A DNA stretch of 64,000 bases from CAYOZN01 sp964408455. Lineage in GTDB: Bacteria > Planctomycetota > Phycisphaerae > UBA1845 > UTPLA1. Of this stretch, positions 45,548-53,244 are shown piece after piece. Position numbers and translations under genes: made by a program. The notes below the pieces were generated by a model, which ran no database searches, was not told the DNA's origin, and saw only the letters and a program-made list of their open reading frames with translations. The DNA lies in the NCBI GenBank assembly GCA_964408455.1, contig CAYOZN010000022.1, positions 35,337-99,336 of the forward strand, in the 5' to 3' direction. The stretch's first letter is position 1. Each line of letters starts with the position of its first letter.

Positions 45548-48216
45548 CAGGCCCTCGCCGGATCGGCGCGCTCAGGATCGAGACCGAAGTCGGCGATTGC
45601 CTCGGCAACGACTTTGCGGTCGATTTCGCCCCGGCGGGCGAGGACATCCAGCGCGGCAAGCGCAATCGCCTCGGCATCGACCTCGAAAAACCTGCGCAGA
45701 TCTTCCCGCGCGTCGCTGCGGCCGAAGCCGTCGGTGCCGAGGGCGACGAACTCGGCGGGCGCGAACCTGGCCATGCCATCGGCCACGAGCTTGACGTAGT
45801 CCGACGCCGCCACGATCGGTCGTTTGTCGTCGCCCAGCTGCGCGGCGAAGAAGGACTGCCGCGGCTCTTTGGTGGGATGCAGCCGATTCCACCGCTCCGC
45901 GGCCAGGGCGTCGCGACGAAGCTGCTGATAGCTGGTCACGCTCCAGACGTCGGCCGACACCTTGAAGCGCTCGGCCAGCATGGCCTGCGCGCGGACGACT
46001 TCGTTGAGAATCGCCCCGCTGCCGAAGAGGTGGATGCCGGGCCAGTTCTTCGACCGCTTGCCCTTCCTGAAGCGGTACATGCCCTTGAGGATGCCCTGCT
46101 CGACGCCCTCGGGCATGGGGGGCTGCACATAGGGCTCGTTCATGATGGTGATGTAATAGAAAACGTCTTCCTGCTCGCAGTACATGCGGCGGACGCCTTC
46201 TTCGATGATCACCGCCAGTTCGTAGGCATAGGCGGGATCGTACGCCAGCAAATTGGGCACGAGCATGGCATTGAGCTGGCTGTTGCCATCCTGGTGCTGG
46301 AGACCCTCGCCGGCCAGCGTGGTTCGCCCCGCGGTCGCCCCCATGAGAAAACCGCGGCAGCGAATGTCGCCCGCCTGCCAGACGCTGTCGCCGACGCGCT
46401 GCATGCCGAACATGGAATAAAACGTGTAGAACGGCACCGTGTTGACGCCATGCGTCGCATAGGCCGTGCCCGCCGCCTGGAAAGATGCCATCGAACCGGC
46501 TTCGGTGATGCCCTCTTCCAGAATCTGGCCGTTCTTTTCCTCGCGATAGTACAAGAGCGTGTGTTGATCGACCGGTTCGTAGCGCTGCCCCGCGTGGGCA
46601 TAGATGGCGTACTTCTGGAAGAGCGCATCCATGCCGAAGGTGCGGGCTTCATCGGGAACGATGGGCACGATCAGCTTGCCGATCTGCTTGTCCGCGAGCA
46701 GGCGGCCGAGAATCCGGACGAAGACCATGGTGGTCGACGCCTCGCGATCGCCGCTGCCGGTCCGGAATTCCTCGAAGACCTTCGACGGAACCCGCTCGAG
46801 CGGCCGCGCGCGCACGAAGCGGCTCGGCACGAAACCGCCCACCTTCTCGCGGCGGGCGCGGATGTACTCAAGCTCCGGGCTGTTCTCCGGCGGGCGATAG
46901 AACGGTGCATCCCGAAGCTCCCGGTCGGAAATGGGGATCTCGAATCGATCGCGGAACTCGCGCAGCTCTTCTTCATTCAGCTTTTTCTGCTGATGCGTCA
47001 CATTCCGGCCTTCGCCGGCCTCGCCCAGGCCGTAGCCCTTGATGGTGCGGGCTAGAATGACAGTCGGCTGACCCTCGTGCTCGGTGGCCGCCTTGTAGGC
47101 CGCGTACACTTTTTCGGGATCGTGACCGCCGAGGCGCAGCTTTTCGAGCTGCTTGTCGCTGAGATGTTCGACGAGGGCGGCGAGCCGCTGATCGGTGCCG
47201 AAGAAATGCTCGCGAATGTACTTGCCGTCTTCGACGGTGTACTTCTGCCATTGCCCATCGACGACGCTGGCCATGCGCCGCGGCAGGATGCCGTCGACAT
47301 CGGCCTCGAACAACGGATCCCAGTCATTGCCCCACAAGACCTTGATCACGTTCCAGCCGGCGCCGGCAAACGCGGCTTCCAGCTCCTGAACGATGCTCCC
47401 GTTGCCGCGCACCGGCCCGTCGAGACGCTGGAGATTGCAGTTGACGACGAAGATGAGGTTGTCGAGCGACTCCCGCGAGGCCAGCGTGATGGCGCCGAGG
47501 CTTTCGGGCTCATCCATTTCGCCATCGCCCAGAAAGGCCCACACGCGGCAGTGGCTGGTGTCGCACAGACCGCGATTCTGGAGATATCGGTTGAAGCGCG
47601 CCTGGTAGATGGCCGTCAGCGGACCGAGGCCCATGGACACGGTGGGGAATTCCCAGAAGTTCGGCATCAGCCACGGATGCGGATAGCTGGAAAGTCCACC
47701 GCCCTCGGCCAGTTCGCGGCGGAAGTTGTGCATCTGCTCCATGCCGATGCGCCCCTCGAGATAGGCGCGGGCATAGATGCCGGGGGCGGCGTGTCCCTGG
47801 AAGAAGATCTGATCGCCGCTGCGCTCGCGGGTATTGGGCCGAAAAAAGTGGTTCAGGCCGACCTGCATCAGCGTTGCGGCGCTGGCGTAGGTGGAGATGT
47901 GGCCGCCGATGCCGGTCGAGCGCCGGTTCGCCCGCACCACGAGCACCATGGCATTCCAGCGGATGATGCTCTTGATGCGCCGCTCGACTTCGCGATCACC
48001 TGGGAACGGGGGCTGTTCATCGCGCGGGATGGTGTTTACGTAGGGGGTGTTCGCGTTGATGGGGAACGGGATGCCGTTTTCCTTGGCATGCTGGTGGAGC
48101 TTTCGAATCAGGAAGCCGGCCCTTTGCGCGCCCTGGCCGGCGGCAACGGCGTCCAGCGACTCAATCCACTCCTGGGTTTCGACGGGATCATAATCTTCGG
48201 GGATGCGGATGTGCAT
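45547..48216 (-). CDS. aceE: Pyruvate dehydrogenase E1 component, homodimeric type
   Basis: An 889-aa E1 enzyme that decarboxylates pyruvate and passes the acetyl group to the lipoyl E2 subunit. GHISTYASAAT at 105-115 and GDGEMDEPESLGA at 230-242 followed by NCNLQRLDGPVRGNG form the ThDP/Mg2+ site of the AceE class. The length and the EWIESLDAVAAGQGAQRAGF opening match the E. coli-type homodimer. The aceF and lpd genes are not adjacent. The start at 48216 is ATG. Together with the ferredoxin-dependent por operon it gives two alternative routes from pyruvate to acetyl-CoA. Confidence 0.96.
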   Translation of the reverse strand: MHIRIPEDYDPVETQEWIESLDAVAAGQGAQRAGFLIRKLHQHAKENGIPFPINANTPYVNTIPRDEQPPFPGDREVERRIKSIIRWNAMVLVVRANRRSTGIGGHISTYASAATLMQVGLNHFFRPNTRERSGDQIFFQGHAAPGIYARAYLEGRIGMEQMHNFRRELAEGGGLSSYPHPWLMPNFWEFPTVSMGLGPLTAIYQARFNRYLQNRGLCDTSHCRVWAFLGDGEMDEPESLGAITLASRESLDNLIFVVNCNLQRLDGPVRGNGSIVQELEAAFAGAGWNVIKVLWGNDWDPLFEADVDGILPRRMASVVDGQWQKYTVEDGKYIREHFFGTDQRLAALVEHLSDKQLEKLRLGGHDPEKVYAAYKAATEHEGQPTVILARTIKGYGLGEAGEGRNVTHQQKKLNEEELREFRDRFEIPISDRELRDAPFYRPPENSPELEYIRARREKVGGFVPSRFVRARPLERVPSKVFEEFRTGSGDREASTTMVFVRILGRLLADKQIGKLIVPIVPDEARTFGMDALFQKYAIYAHAGQRYEPVDQHTLLYYREEKNGQILEEGITEAGSMASFQAAGTAYATHGVNTVPFYTFYSMFGMQRVGDSVWQAGDIRCRGFLMGATAGRTTLAGEGLQHQDGNSQLNAMLVPNLLAYDPAYAYELAVIIEEGVRRMYCEQEDVFYYITIMNEPYVQPPMPEGVEQGILKGMYRFRKGKRSKNWPGIHLFGSGAILNEVVRAQAMLAERFKVSADVWSVTSYQQLRRDALAAERWNRLHPTKEPRQSFFAAQLGDDKRPIVAASDYVKLVADGMARFAPAEFVALGTDGFGRSDAREDLRRFFEVDAEAIALAALDVLARRGEIDRKVVAEAIADFGLDPERADPARA

Positions 48217-48663
48217 GGTGGAAGCTTACGGCTGATTCACGGAAGGTCAAGCCACGTCATTACTTAGACGCGTTCAGACGCGCGTCGGGCAAATAACGCG
48301 ATGTGCCCCGCGCGTTATGGGGACTATAGCGTGAGTCGTAAAATTCATCACCCACTGCGGAAAGGGCCGCACGTTGGCCCTCATGGCGTTTGAGCGCTGC
48401 CGTGCCGATGGGCGTTTTGCCGCCAATTTCGACGATTCCGCGGGCACAGGATTTCGCGGTGGTGCGGCATGGTACTTGCCATCTATACCAGCGAGACGAG
48501 TTGGGTGACGGAAACGCCAACCCTCGATCGAAAGCGGACCATTCCTTTCCATCCGGCCCGAACACCGCATTCGATCAGGCGATGCCGTCACCCGCTTTTT
48601 TTTGCGCGACATGTTCGCGGCGGGCCGCTTTCGACAGCGCATCGATTGCGTCGATGAAGATGG
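48217..48663. other. Divergent intergenic region upstream of aceE and the glycosyltransferase
   Basis: About 450 bp. A minus-strand frame across 48274-48672 has no motif and is considered non-coding. The aceE promoter should lie near 48220-48350; a TATAGT hexamer on the minus strand near 48325-48330 is a possible -10, with no convincing -35. Otherwise nothing is seen. Confidence 0.45.
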
Positions 48664-50202
48664 GTGATCCATCCGCCGCCATCGATTGCGCGCGCTGCGG
48701 CAGAATCTCGCCCTGTCCTTCAGGGTCGCGAACGCGTCGCCGTTGCGCTACTCGCGCTCGCATGCAGCCTTCTCGCCGCCACGTCGCTGGGCCATTGGGC
48801 TGTCATTACGCCTGACGGCATCGATTATCTGTCGGTCGCGCGGTCGATCGCGAAGGACGGCTCCCTGCCGGCCAGTTTTCTGGCGCGGCCACCGGGATAT
48901 CCGCTCCTCCTTGCGCCATTGGTGATGGCGGGCGGCGATTTGCCGCTGATGTGGATTCGCCTGCTGGCAGTCGCGTGCCACGCGGCGGCGGTCGTGCTCA
49001 CGTGGCGGCTGGCGCGGGTATATGTGGGTGCGTATGGAAGTCTCGCGGCAGCCGCGATCATCGGTCTTCATCCAGCGCTGCTGCAACAACACCTGTCGGT
49101 GCTTTCGGAATCGGCATTCATACCGCTGGCGCTCGCGGCATTGGTGGCAATCGAGGTTCCCTCGCGCGAGGGCCGGTTCCTGAGGCGTGCGGTGATGGCG
49201 GGCCTGTTCAGCGGGGCGGCCATCCTTGTGCGAACCATGGGGATGGCGCTGATTCCCGCATGCCTTCTGGGGATCGGCTTGCAGCGCGGCGTCAGCGCGC
49301 GACGCAAATCGCTCGGCGCGGTGCTCTATTTGACGCTGTCCTGTCTGCCGATGGCGACGTGGCAGGCGCGACAGGCGGGCTTCGAGCGCGAATATGGCTA
49401 CAGCGACATGTGGACGCGTGCCCGCAGCGTCGAGGCCACCGATGCCACCGGCATTGCACTCCAGGTCCGCCGGCTGCTCGTCTTCGGCCCGGCCCGCATG
49501 AGCGACATGCTGGCGCTGTTCGTTCCGACTTACGCGGGCTGGCGCCTCTACTCGGCGCCGTTCGTGCGGCCGGCCGGCGCGGCGATCACGCTTGCCTGCG
49601 GCGTCTGCTGCATGGCGCTCCTCTGGAGGCGGCGCAGTCCGGCGGCTACATTCGCGACGTTGTCGCTGGCGATGGTCGCGGTGTGGCCATGGAATGAGGG
49701 CGTTCGCCTGGTACTGCCGGCGGCGCCCATCCTGGTCGTGGCAGCGATCGTTACGGCCCGCGATGCGCTGGTTCGCGGTGGAGCAGGTGCCCGGCTGGCC
49801 GGCATGGCCGCCGGCCTGCTGCTCCTTTCGAGCGGCGCGAACATCGTGGATGGCGCATTGGCGTGGCCGCGCCGGCTGGACGCGTCGCGCACCCGGTCGC
49901 TCGCCGCCATTGAAGAGATGAAAGGGATGGCGGCGTGGATGTCGGCCTCCCTGCCTTCTGAATCGCGCATCGTCTGCATCACGCGCCAAGGCGACTCGGC
50001 CAAGACCCTGCTGGCCGGGGCGGCCTACCTGGCTGATGTGCCGATTGCGGGTTATCGCGACCTGGCGCCCGACGCGCCGGTTGAATTGCCGGAGCACTGC
50101 AAATCGAGGGATTTTCTGTTCGTGCAGCGGTGTCTGCTTCGCGGCAAGGAGCCCGAAGCCAGCACCGTGGGGCAATTTGCGGTGCTCCCTGCAGTGCCAT
50201 AA
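48664..50202 (+). CDS. GT-C fold glycosyltransferase (ArnT/PMT-like membrane protein)
   Basis: A 512-aa membrane protein with about ten hydrophobic segments. Early in the first periplasmic loop is ITPDGIDYLSVARSIAKDGS, the acidic motif that serves as the catalytic/metal site in GT-C enzymes, and FLARPPGYPLLLAPLVM follows as in the PMT_2 family. It would transfer a sugar from a polyprenyl-phosphate donor on the outer face of the membrane; the acceptor is unknown. The C-terminal soluble part (SESRIVCITRQGDSAKTLLA) is typical of these proteins. The start is GTG at 48664 and is uncertain; an internal start near residue 15 is possible. Confidence 0.75.
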   Translation: MIHPPPSIARAAAESRPVLQGRERVAVALLALACSLLAATSLGHWAVITPDGIDYLSVARSIAKDGSLPASFLARPPGYPLLLAPLVMAGGDLPLMWIRLLAVACHAAAVVLTWRLARVYVGAYGSLAAAAIIGLHPALLQQHLSVLSESAFIPLALAALVAIEVPSREGRFLRRAVMAGLFSGAAILVRTMGMALIPACLLGIGLQRGVSARRKSLGAVLYLTLSCLPMATWQARQAGFEREYGYSDMWTRARSVEATDATGIALQVRRLLVFGPARMSDMLALFVPTYAGWRLYSAPFVRPAGAAITLACGVCCMALLWRRRSPAATFATLSLAMVAVWPWNEGVRLVLPAAPILVVAAIVTARDALVRGGAGARLAGMAAGLLLLSSGANIVDGALAWPRRLDASRTRSLAAIEEMKGMAAWMSASLPSESRIVCITRQGDSAKTLLAGAAYLADVPIAGYRDLAPDAPVELPEHCKSRDFLFVQRCLLRGKEPEASTVGQFAVLPAVP

Positions 50203-50211
50203 TTATGGCAC
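50194..50211. promoter_or_regulatory. 18-bp perfect palindrome at the end of the glycosyltransferase gene
   Basis: GTGCCATAATTATGGCAC is a perfect dyad that spans the stop codon (50200-50202). It could be a regulator-binding site for the downstream small gene or part of a terminator, but there is no U-tract after it. Confidence 0.5.
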
Positions 50212-50379
50212 GTTGCGGCGCGTCTCGCCTTCGGGACTGGGCAATTGTGCCACGGCATTCCCAGGCGCTTTGCCCCACTTTTCCCATGTTACCGTTGTCG
50301 CGCGGCCGCCAATGTTTCGCGAATGCGGCGCAAGGGCGGCGACACCGCAATGGCACAGAGCTTGCATCCTTTCCGCAGG

Positions 50380-50400
50380 TGCCGGGCATGGTGCCCGGCA
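50380..50400. promoter_or_regulatory. Hairpin upstream of the 35-aa peptide gene
   Basis: TGCCGGGCA and TGCCCGGCA form a perfect 9-bp stem with loop TGG, 40 bp before the ATG at 50441. It may lie in the 5' leader of the small gene or end an upstream transcript. Confidence 0.55.
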
Positions 50401-50440
50401 GAATCACTCGTATCGGGCTCTACGAAAGGGGTCCGCGCCC

Positions 50441-50548
50441 ATGTTTGATCTTGGCAGCCTTTTTGGCGGCGTCAGCGACTTTATCCAGCAGATCATCGGC
50501 TTTTTTGTCGGTCTGTTGGAAGGACTGCTGGGAGGCATCGGCCTCTAA
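50441..50548 (+). CDS. Small hydrophobic/amphipathic peptide (35 aa)
   Basis: A 35-aa open frame starting MFDLGSLFGGVSDFIQQIIG and ending FFVGLLEGLLGGIGL. It is almost all hydrophobic and glycine, with two acidic residues in the first 13 and one in the second half, so it could form one amphipathic or membrane helix. GAAAGGGG lies about 10 bp upstream of the start. A 9-bp hairpin precedes it and a 10-bp stem-loop follows, so it looks like a separate short transcription unit. No family was recognised. Small membrane peptide, toxin or assembly factor are all possible. Confidence 0.5.
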   Translation: MFDLGSLFGGVSDFIQQIIGFFVGLLEGLLGGIGL

Positions 50549-50561
50549 ACACCGCCACGGC

Positions 50562-50600
50562 CCGCCCCTTCCCGCCTTTGCTTCTTTGATGAAGGGGCGG
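50562..50600 (+). terminator. Stem-loop after the 35-aa peptide gene
   Basis: CCGCCCCTTC at 50562-50571 pairs perfectly with GAAGGGGCGG at 50591-50600 across a 19-nt pyrimidine-rich loop. It begins 13 bp past the stop codon. No U-tract follows, so it is a weak or factor-dependent terminator, or a protective 3' structure. Confidence 0.5.
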
Positions 50601-50863
50601 ACCCTGAACTTTACGACGCCGGCCTTCGCAAAGGCTCGGGCAGCATATCCCATGCCCAATCGCCTCCCCGCCCCGGCCCGCGTGTCGCTTGCGCATTCGA
50701 ATGCCGCATCGCTTCGAAGCAGCCGCGCATCACTGCGCTGGACCTGCGCGCAATCGTCGCCGAAGGTCGGCGTCTTTACGTTTTCTCAAGCCAGAGGGTA
50801 CGGACGCGGCTCCGCCACAGACGGTGCGCGTTCGTCCCGGCGGCGATCGATGCGCAAAAGAAC

Positions 50864-50896
50864 AGGCCGGACCTCCGCCGCGGCGGAGGCCGGCCT
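50864..50896 (-). terminator. Strong hairpin after the Tyr/Arg-rich protein gene
   Basis: An 18-bp perfect palindrome CCTCCGCCGCGGCGGAGG is flanked by AGGCCGG and CCGGCCT, giving a stem of about 16 bp with one bulge. On the minus strand GTTCTTTTG follows as a short U-rich tail, 69 bp after the stop codon. Confidence 0.65.
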
Positions 50897-50965
50897 GCAT
50901 TTGATCCTACCGTTGAAGCGCCCACAGCGAATTGATCCGATTCACTGCGGGAGAGCGATCACGCA

Positions 50966-51244
50966 TTACCAGCCGCAGTGCGATCGGTAATAGCGCGGGC
51001 CGTAACTGAAACCGATGCTGAACCCGCGATGTCGCGGCGCGCAATAGCGCGGCGCGTAATAGCGGGGAGCACAGTAGCCACGGCTGTAGTAGGTGGAACG
51101 GTAAACCGGTCCGCGATGGGATCGGTAACCGTGCCGATATCCGCGCCGGCCCCAGTCGGCCTGCGCGGCGTCGGCGCCGACGCTGGTGAAAGCGAAAGCC
51201 GCCATCAACAGCCCCAGCACCAATCCAACTCGTCGTGCTTTCAT
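50966..51244 (-). CDS. Small exported Tyr/Arg/Gly-rich protein
   Basis: A 92-aa protein with a signal peptide (MKARRVGLVLGLLMAAFAFT, cleavage near DAAQA) and a mature part of about 60 residues. This is rich in tyrosine, arginine, glycine and histidine, with repeats of YAPRYCAPR type and four cysteines. The start at 51244 is supported by GAGAGGAGAC about 7 bp upstream. Longer frames would lack a proper signal peptide start. Composition suggests a structural or surface-coating role, but no family was recognised. It is transcribed alone, with a hairpin terminator downstream. Confidence 0.7.
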   Translation of the reverse strand: MKARRVGLVLGLLMAAFAFTSVGADAAQADWGRRGYRHGYRSHRGPVYRSTYYSRGYCAPRYYAPRYCAPRHRGFSIGFSYGPRYYRSHCGW

Positions 51245-51451
51245 GGAAATGTCTCCTCTCAAGAAAGTGAAATCCCTGAACAACCGGCCGCGCGCAGGCC
51301 GCCAAGTACACCCGCCGCGGGGGTGAGGCATAGGATCACCCATTTAGACACGTCTCTCTGTAGGAGGTTGGACCGCACATAACAGGATTTTTTTCGCGGA
51401 CGTGCGTTTCTGCAAGCCCTGCGAGCCCCTGCGGAAGCACGACAGCGGAGT

Positions 51452-52258
51452 CTATCTCAGGAATGCGGCGCCCAGGACCGCCAGCCCCAGCACGATTCGG
51501 TAATAGGCGAACGGTACGAGCGAACGCGTTTGAATGTAGCGCATGAAGCCGGCGACGGCCACCAGGGCGACGACAAACGACACGCCGAATCCGATGAGCA
51601 TGATGTCGAGATGCCCGCCGGCGAGAATGGCCTCGTGGTGCTTGACCGTGCGCAGCAGGCCCGCGCCACAAAGCGTCGGAATTGCGAGATAAAATGAAAA
51701 CCGGGCCGCCGTTGCCGCGGGCAGGCCGACGACCAGGCCGCCCATGATCGTCGCCATCGACCGGCTTGTGCCGGGGATGATGGCGAGGCACTGGGCAAGG
51801 CCAATCCAGAGCGCCTGCCGCAGCGTGATCCGCTCGACGCCGGGGCCATCGGTGGTGCGGTACTTCAGCTCGATCCAGATCATTGCGCCGGCCCCGATGA
51901 TCAACGCCAGGGCGACGGGCACCGGCGTTTCGAGGTGCTTCTCCATGAATTCGTTCAGAGACAGGCCGACGATTGCGCCGGGGAGGGCCCCCACCATCAC
52001 CTTGGTCACGACGTGATTCCGCCAGCCGCGCTCGGCAGGCCGGACGATCTGCTGAACCAGGCCGCGGAAGAAGTAGATGACGACGGCCAGGATCGCGCCG
52101 ATCTGGATGAAATAGAGAAACGCCTTCCACAGGGGCTGTTCGTCGTCGATTCCCAGCCAGGGCATGGCGAGGACGAGGTGTCCCGTGCTTGACACCGGAA
52201 GAAACTCGGTCAGCCCTTCGATGATGCCGAGGATGACGGCTTTGGCGGCGTCAGGCAC
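51452..52258 (-). CDS. uppP: Undecaprenyl-diphosphatase
   Basis: A 268-aa BacA-type membrane enzyme that dephosphorylates undecaprenyl diphosphate to recycle the lipid carrier for cell-wall synthesis. GIIEGLTEFLPVSSTGH at 11-27 and IIPGTSRSMATIMGG with R166 are the two catalytic motifs. Eight hydrophobic segments match the family. It overlaps the end of pgsA by 8 bp (52251-52258), so the two are translationally linked. The length is normal. Loss of this activity gives bacitracin sensitivity in other bacteria. Confidence 0.96.
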   Translation of the reverse strand: MPDAAKAVILGIIEGLTEFLPVSSTGHLVLAMPWLGIDDEQPLWKAFLYFIQIGAILAVVIYFFRGLVQQIVRPAERGWRNHVVTKVMVGALPGAIVGLSLNEFMEKHLETPVPVALALIIGAGAMIWIELKYRTTDGPGVERITLRQALWIGLAQCLAIIPGTSRSMATIMGGLVVGLPAATAARFSFYLAIPTLCGAGLLRTVKHHEAILAGGHLDIMLIGFGVSFVVALVAVAGFMRYIQTRSLVPFAYYRIVLGLAVLGAAFLR

Positions 52259-52871
52259 GCGACTGCTCCATCAATGCATCGCGCGACGCCACCAGATAGG
52301 CCACGACCGACAGGGCGGTGAAGCCCACTGTGATATAGATCATGATCGGCCGGCCGACAACGATCCACTCCAGGTCGCGCATGCGGCCGACGCTCATGAC
52401 GACCCAGCCGATGCAGATGGACTGAAGGATCATCTTGATCTTGCCCCACCAGTTGGCGCCGTAGGCCCGGCCGCGGCTCTCGCTGAAACTCCGCAGGCTG
52501 GACACCAATAACTCGCGGGCGACGATGACGACGACCATCCACGCCGATAAACCGGTGACATCGCGTCCTCCGCCGTCGCGATAGCCGGGCCCGAGCAGCA
52601 GCACGAAGCCGCCGAGGACGAGAATCTTGTCGACGAACGGATCGAGGATGCGGCCGAAGGATGTGACCTGGTTGTGTTTGCGGGCGAGATAGCCGTCGAG
52701 CCAGTCGGTCAGGGCCGCGATGACGAAGACGACGAACGCGACATCGAGCATCCAGATCAGTTCTGCCCGGCGCGAGAACTCGAACAGCGCGAGCAATACG
52801 AGAAAGGCGATGGCGAGCAGCAGGCGGCCGACGGTGATCTGGTTGGGGACGTTCATCCGCATGGGCGGCAT
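52251..52871 (-). CDS. pgsA: CDP-diacylglycerol-glycerol-3-phosphate 3-phosphatidyltransferase
   Basis: A 206-aa membrane enzyme that makes phosphatidylglycerol phosphate. The CDP-alcohol phosphotransferase motif D-x2-D-G-x2-A-R-x8-G-x3-D-x3-D is complete, with D56, D59, G60, A63, R64, G73, D77 and D81. NQITVGRLLLAIAFLVLLAL precedes it, as in PgsA. Four to six membrane segments fit the family. The start could be any of three early methionines (52871, 52862 or 52856). It overlaps uppP and lies 100 bp from tRNA-Tyr. A related synthase such as phosphatidylinositol phosphate synthase is less likely. Confidence 0.93.
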   Translation of the reverse strand: MPPMRMNVPNQITVGRLLLAIAFLVLLALFEFSRRAELIWMLDVAFVVFVIAALTDWLDGYLARKHNQVTSFGRILDPFVDKILVLGGFVLLLGPGYRDGGGRDVTGLSAWMVVVIVARELLVSSLRSFSESRGRAYGANWWGKIKMILQSICIGWVVMSVGRMRDLEWIVVGRPIMIYITVGFTALSVVAYLVASRDALMEQSRA

Positions 52872-52969
52872 AGGATCGGAGCCGCGCGCACCTCAGGACG
52901 GTCACGCCAAGGTGAAGAATGCCGCGACCGCGCGGCGCAGCCTGCCAAAAGGCGCGGCATCGCGTTGAC

Positions 52970-53052
52970 TGGGCGCGGCTGGATTCGAACCAGCGAAGGT
53001 AAAAACCAACGGGTTTACAGCCCGTCCCCTTTGGCCACTCGGGCACACGCCC
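52970..53052 (-). tRNA. tRNA-Tyr (anticodon GTA)
   Basis: An 83-nt class II tRNA with a long variable arm. The acceptor arms are GGGCGTG and CGCGCCC (one T.G pair) with discriminator A. The anticodon stem-loop is ACGGGCTGTAAACCCGT with GTA in the loop, and the T arm is CTGGTTCGAATCCAG. The 3' CCA is not encoded. Confidence 0.95.
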
Positions 53053-53244
53053 CGCAGTCGAGCCCGACAGATTACTCCGGCCCGGACGCAAGTTCAAGGC
53101 GTCCGGATCATAGGCAAGTCGAGCACCAGCGACACGTTACGCCGCCTATGCGAGCCCATGCGCCGCTCCAGGCGAGCGCGTGCGAGCCGGTTCGCGTCGA
53201 ACCCCGGCGGCTGCCGCCCAAGTGTGCACATCGCAACGGGCGAT

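Larger units (their letters stand above)
50549..50965. other. Intergenic region between the small peptide gene and the Tyr/Arg-rich protein gene
   Basis: About 415 bp between convergent genes. It contains a stem-loop just after the peptide gene (50562-50600) and a strong hairpin for the opposite gene (50864-50896). No gene is seen between them. Confidence 0.55.

Noticed and set aside
45457..48267. Plus-strand frames of 532 and 396 codons
   Set aside because: Antisense to aceE; composition shadows.
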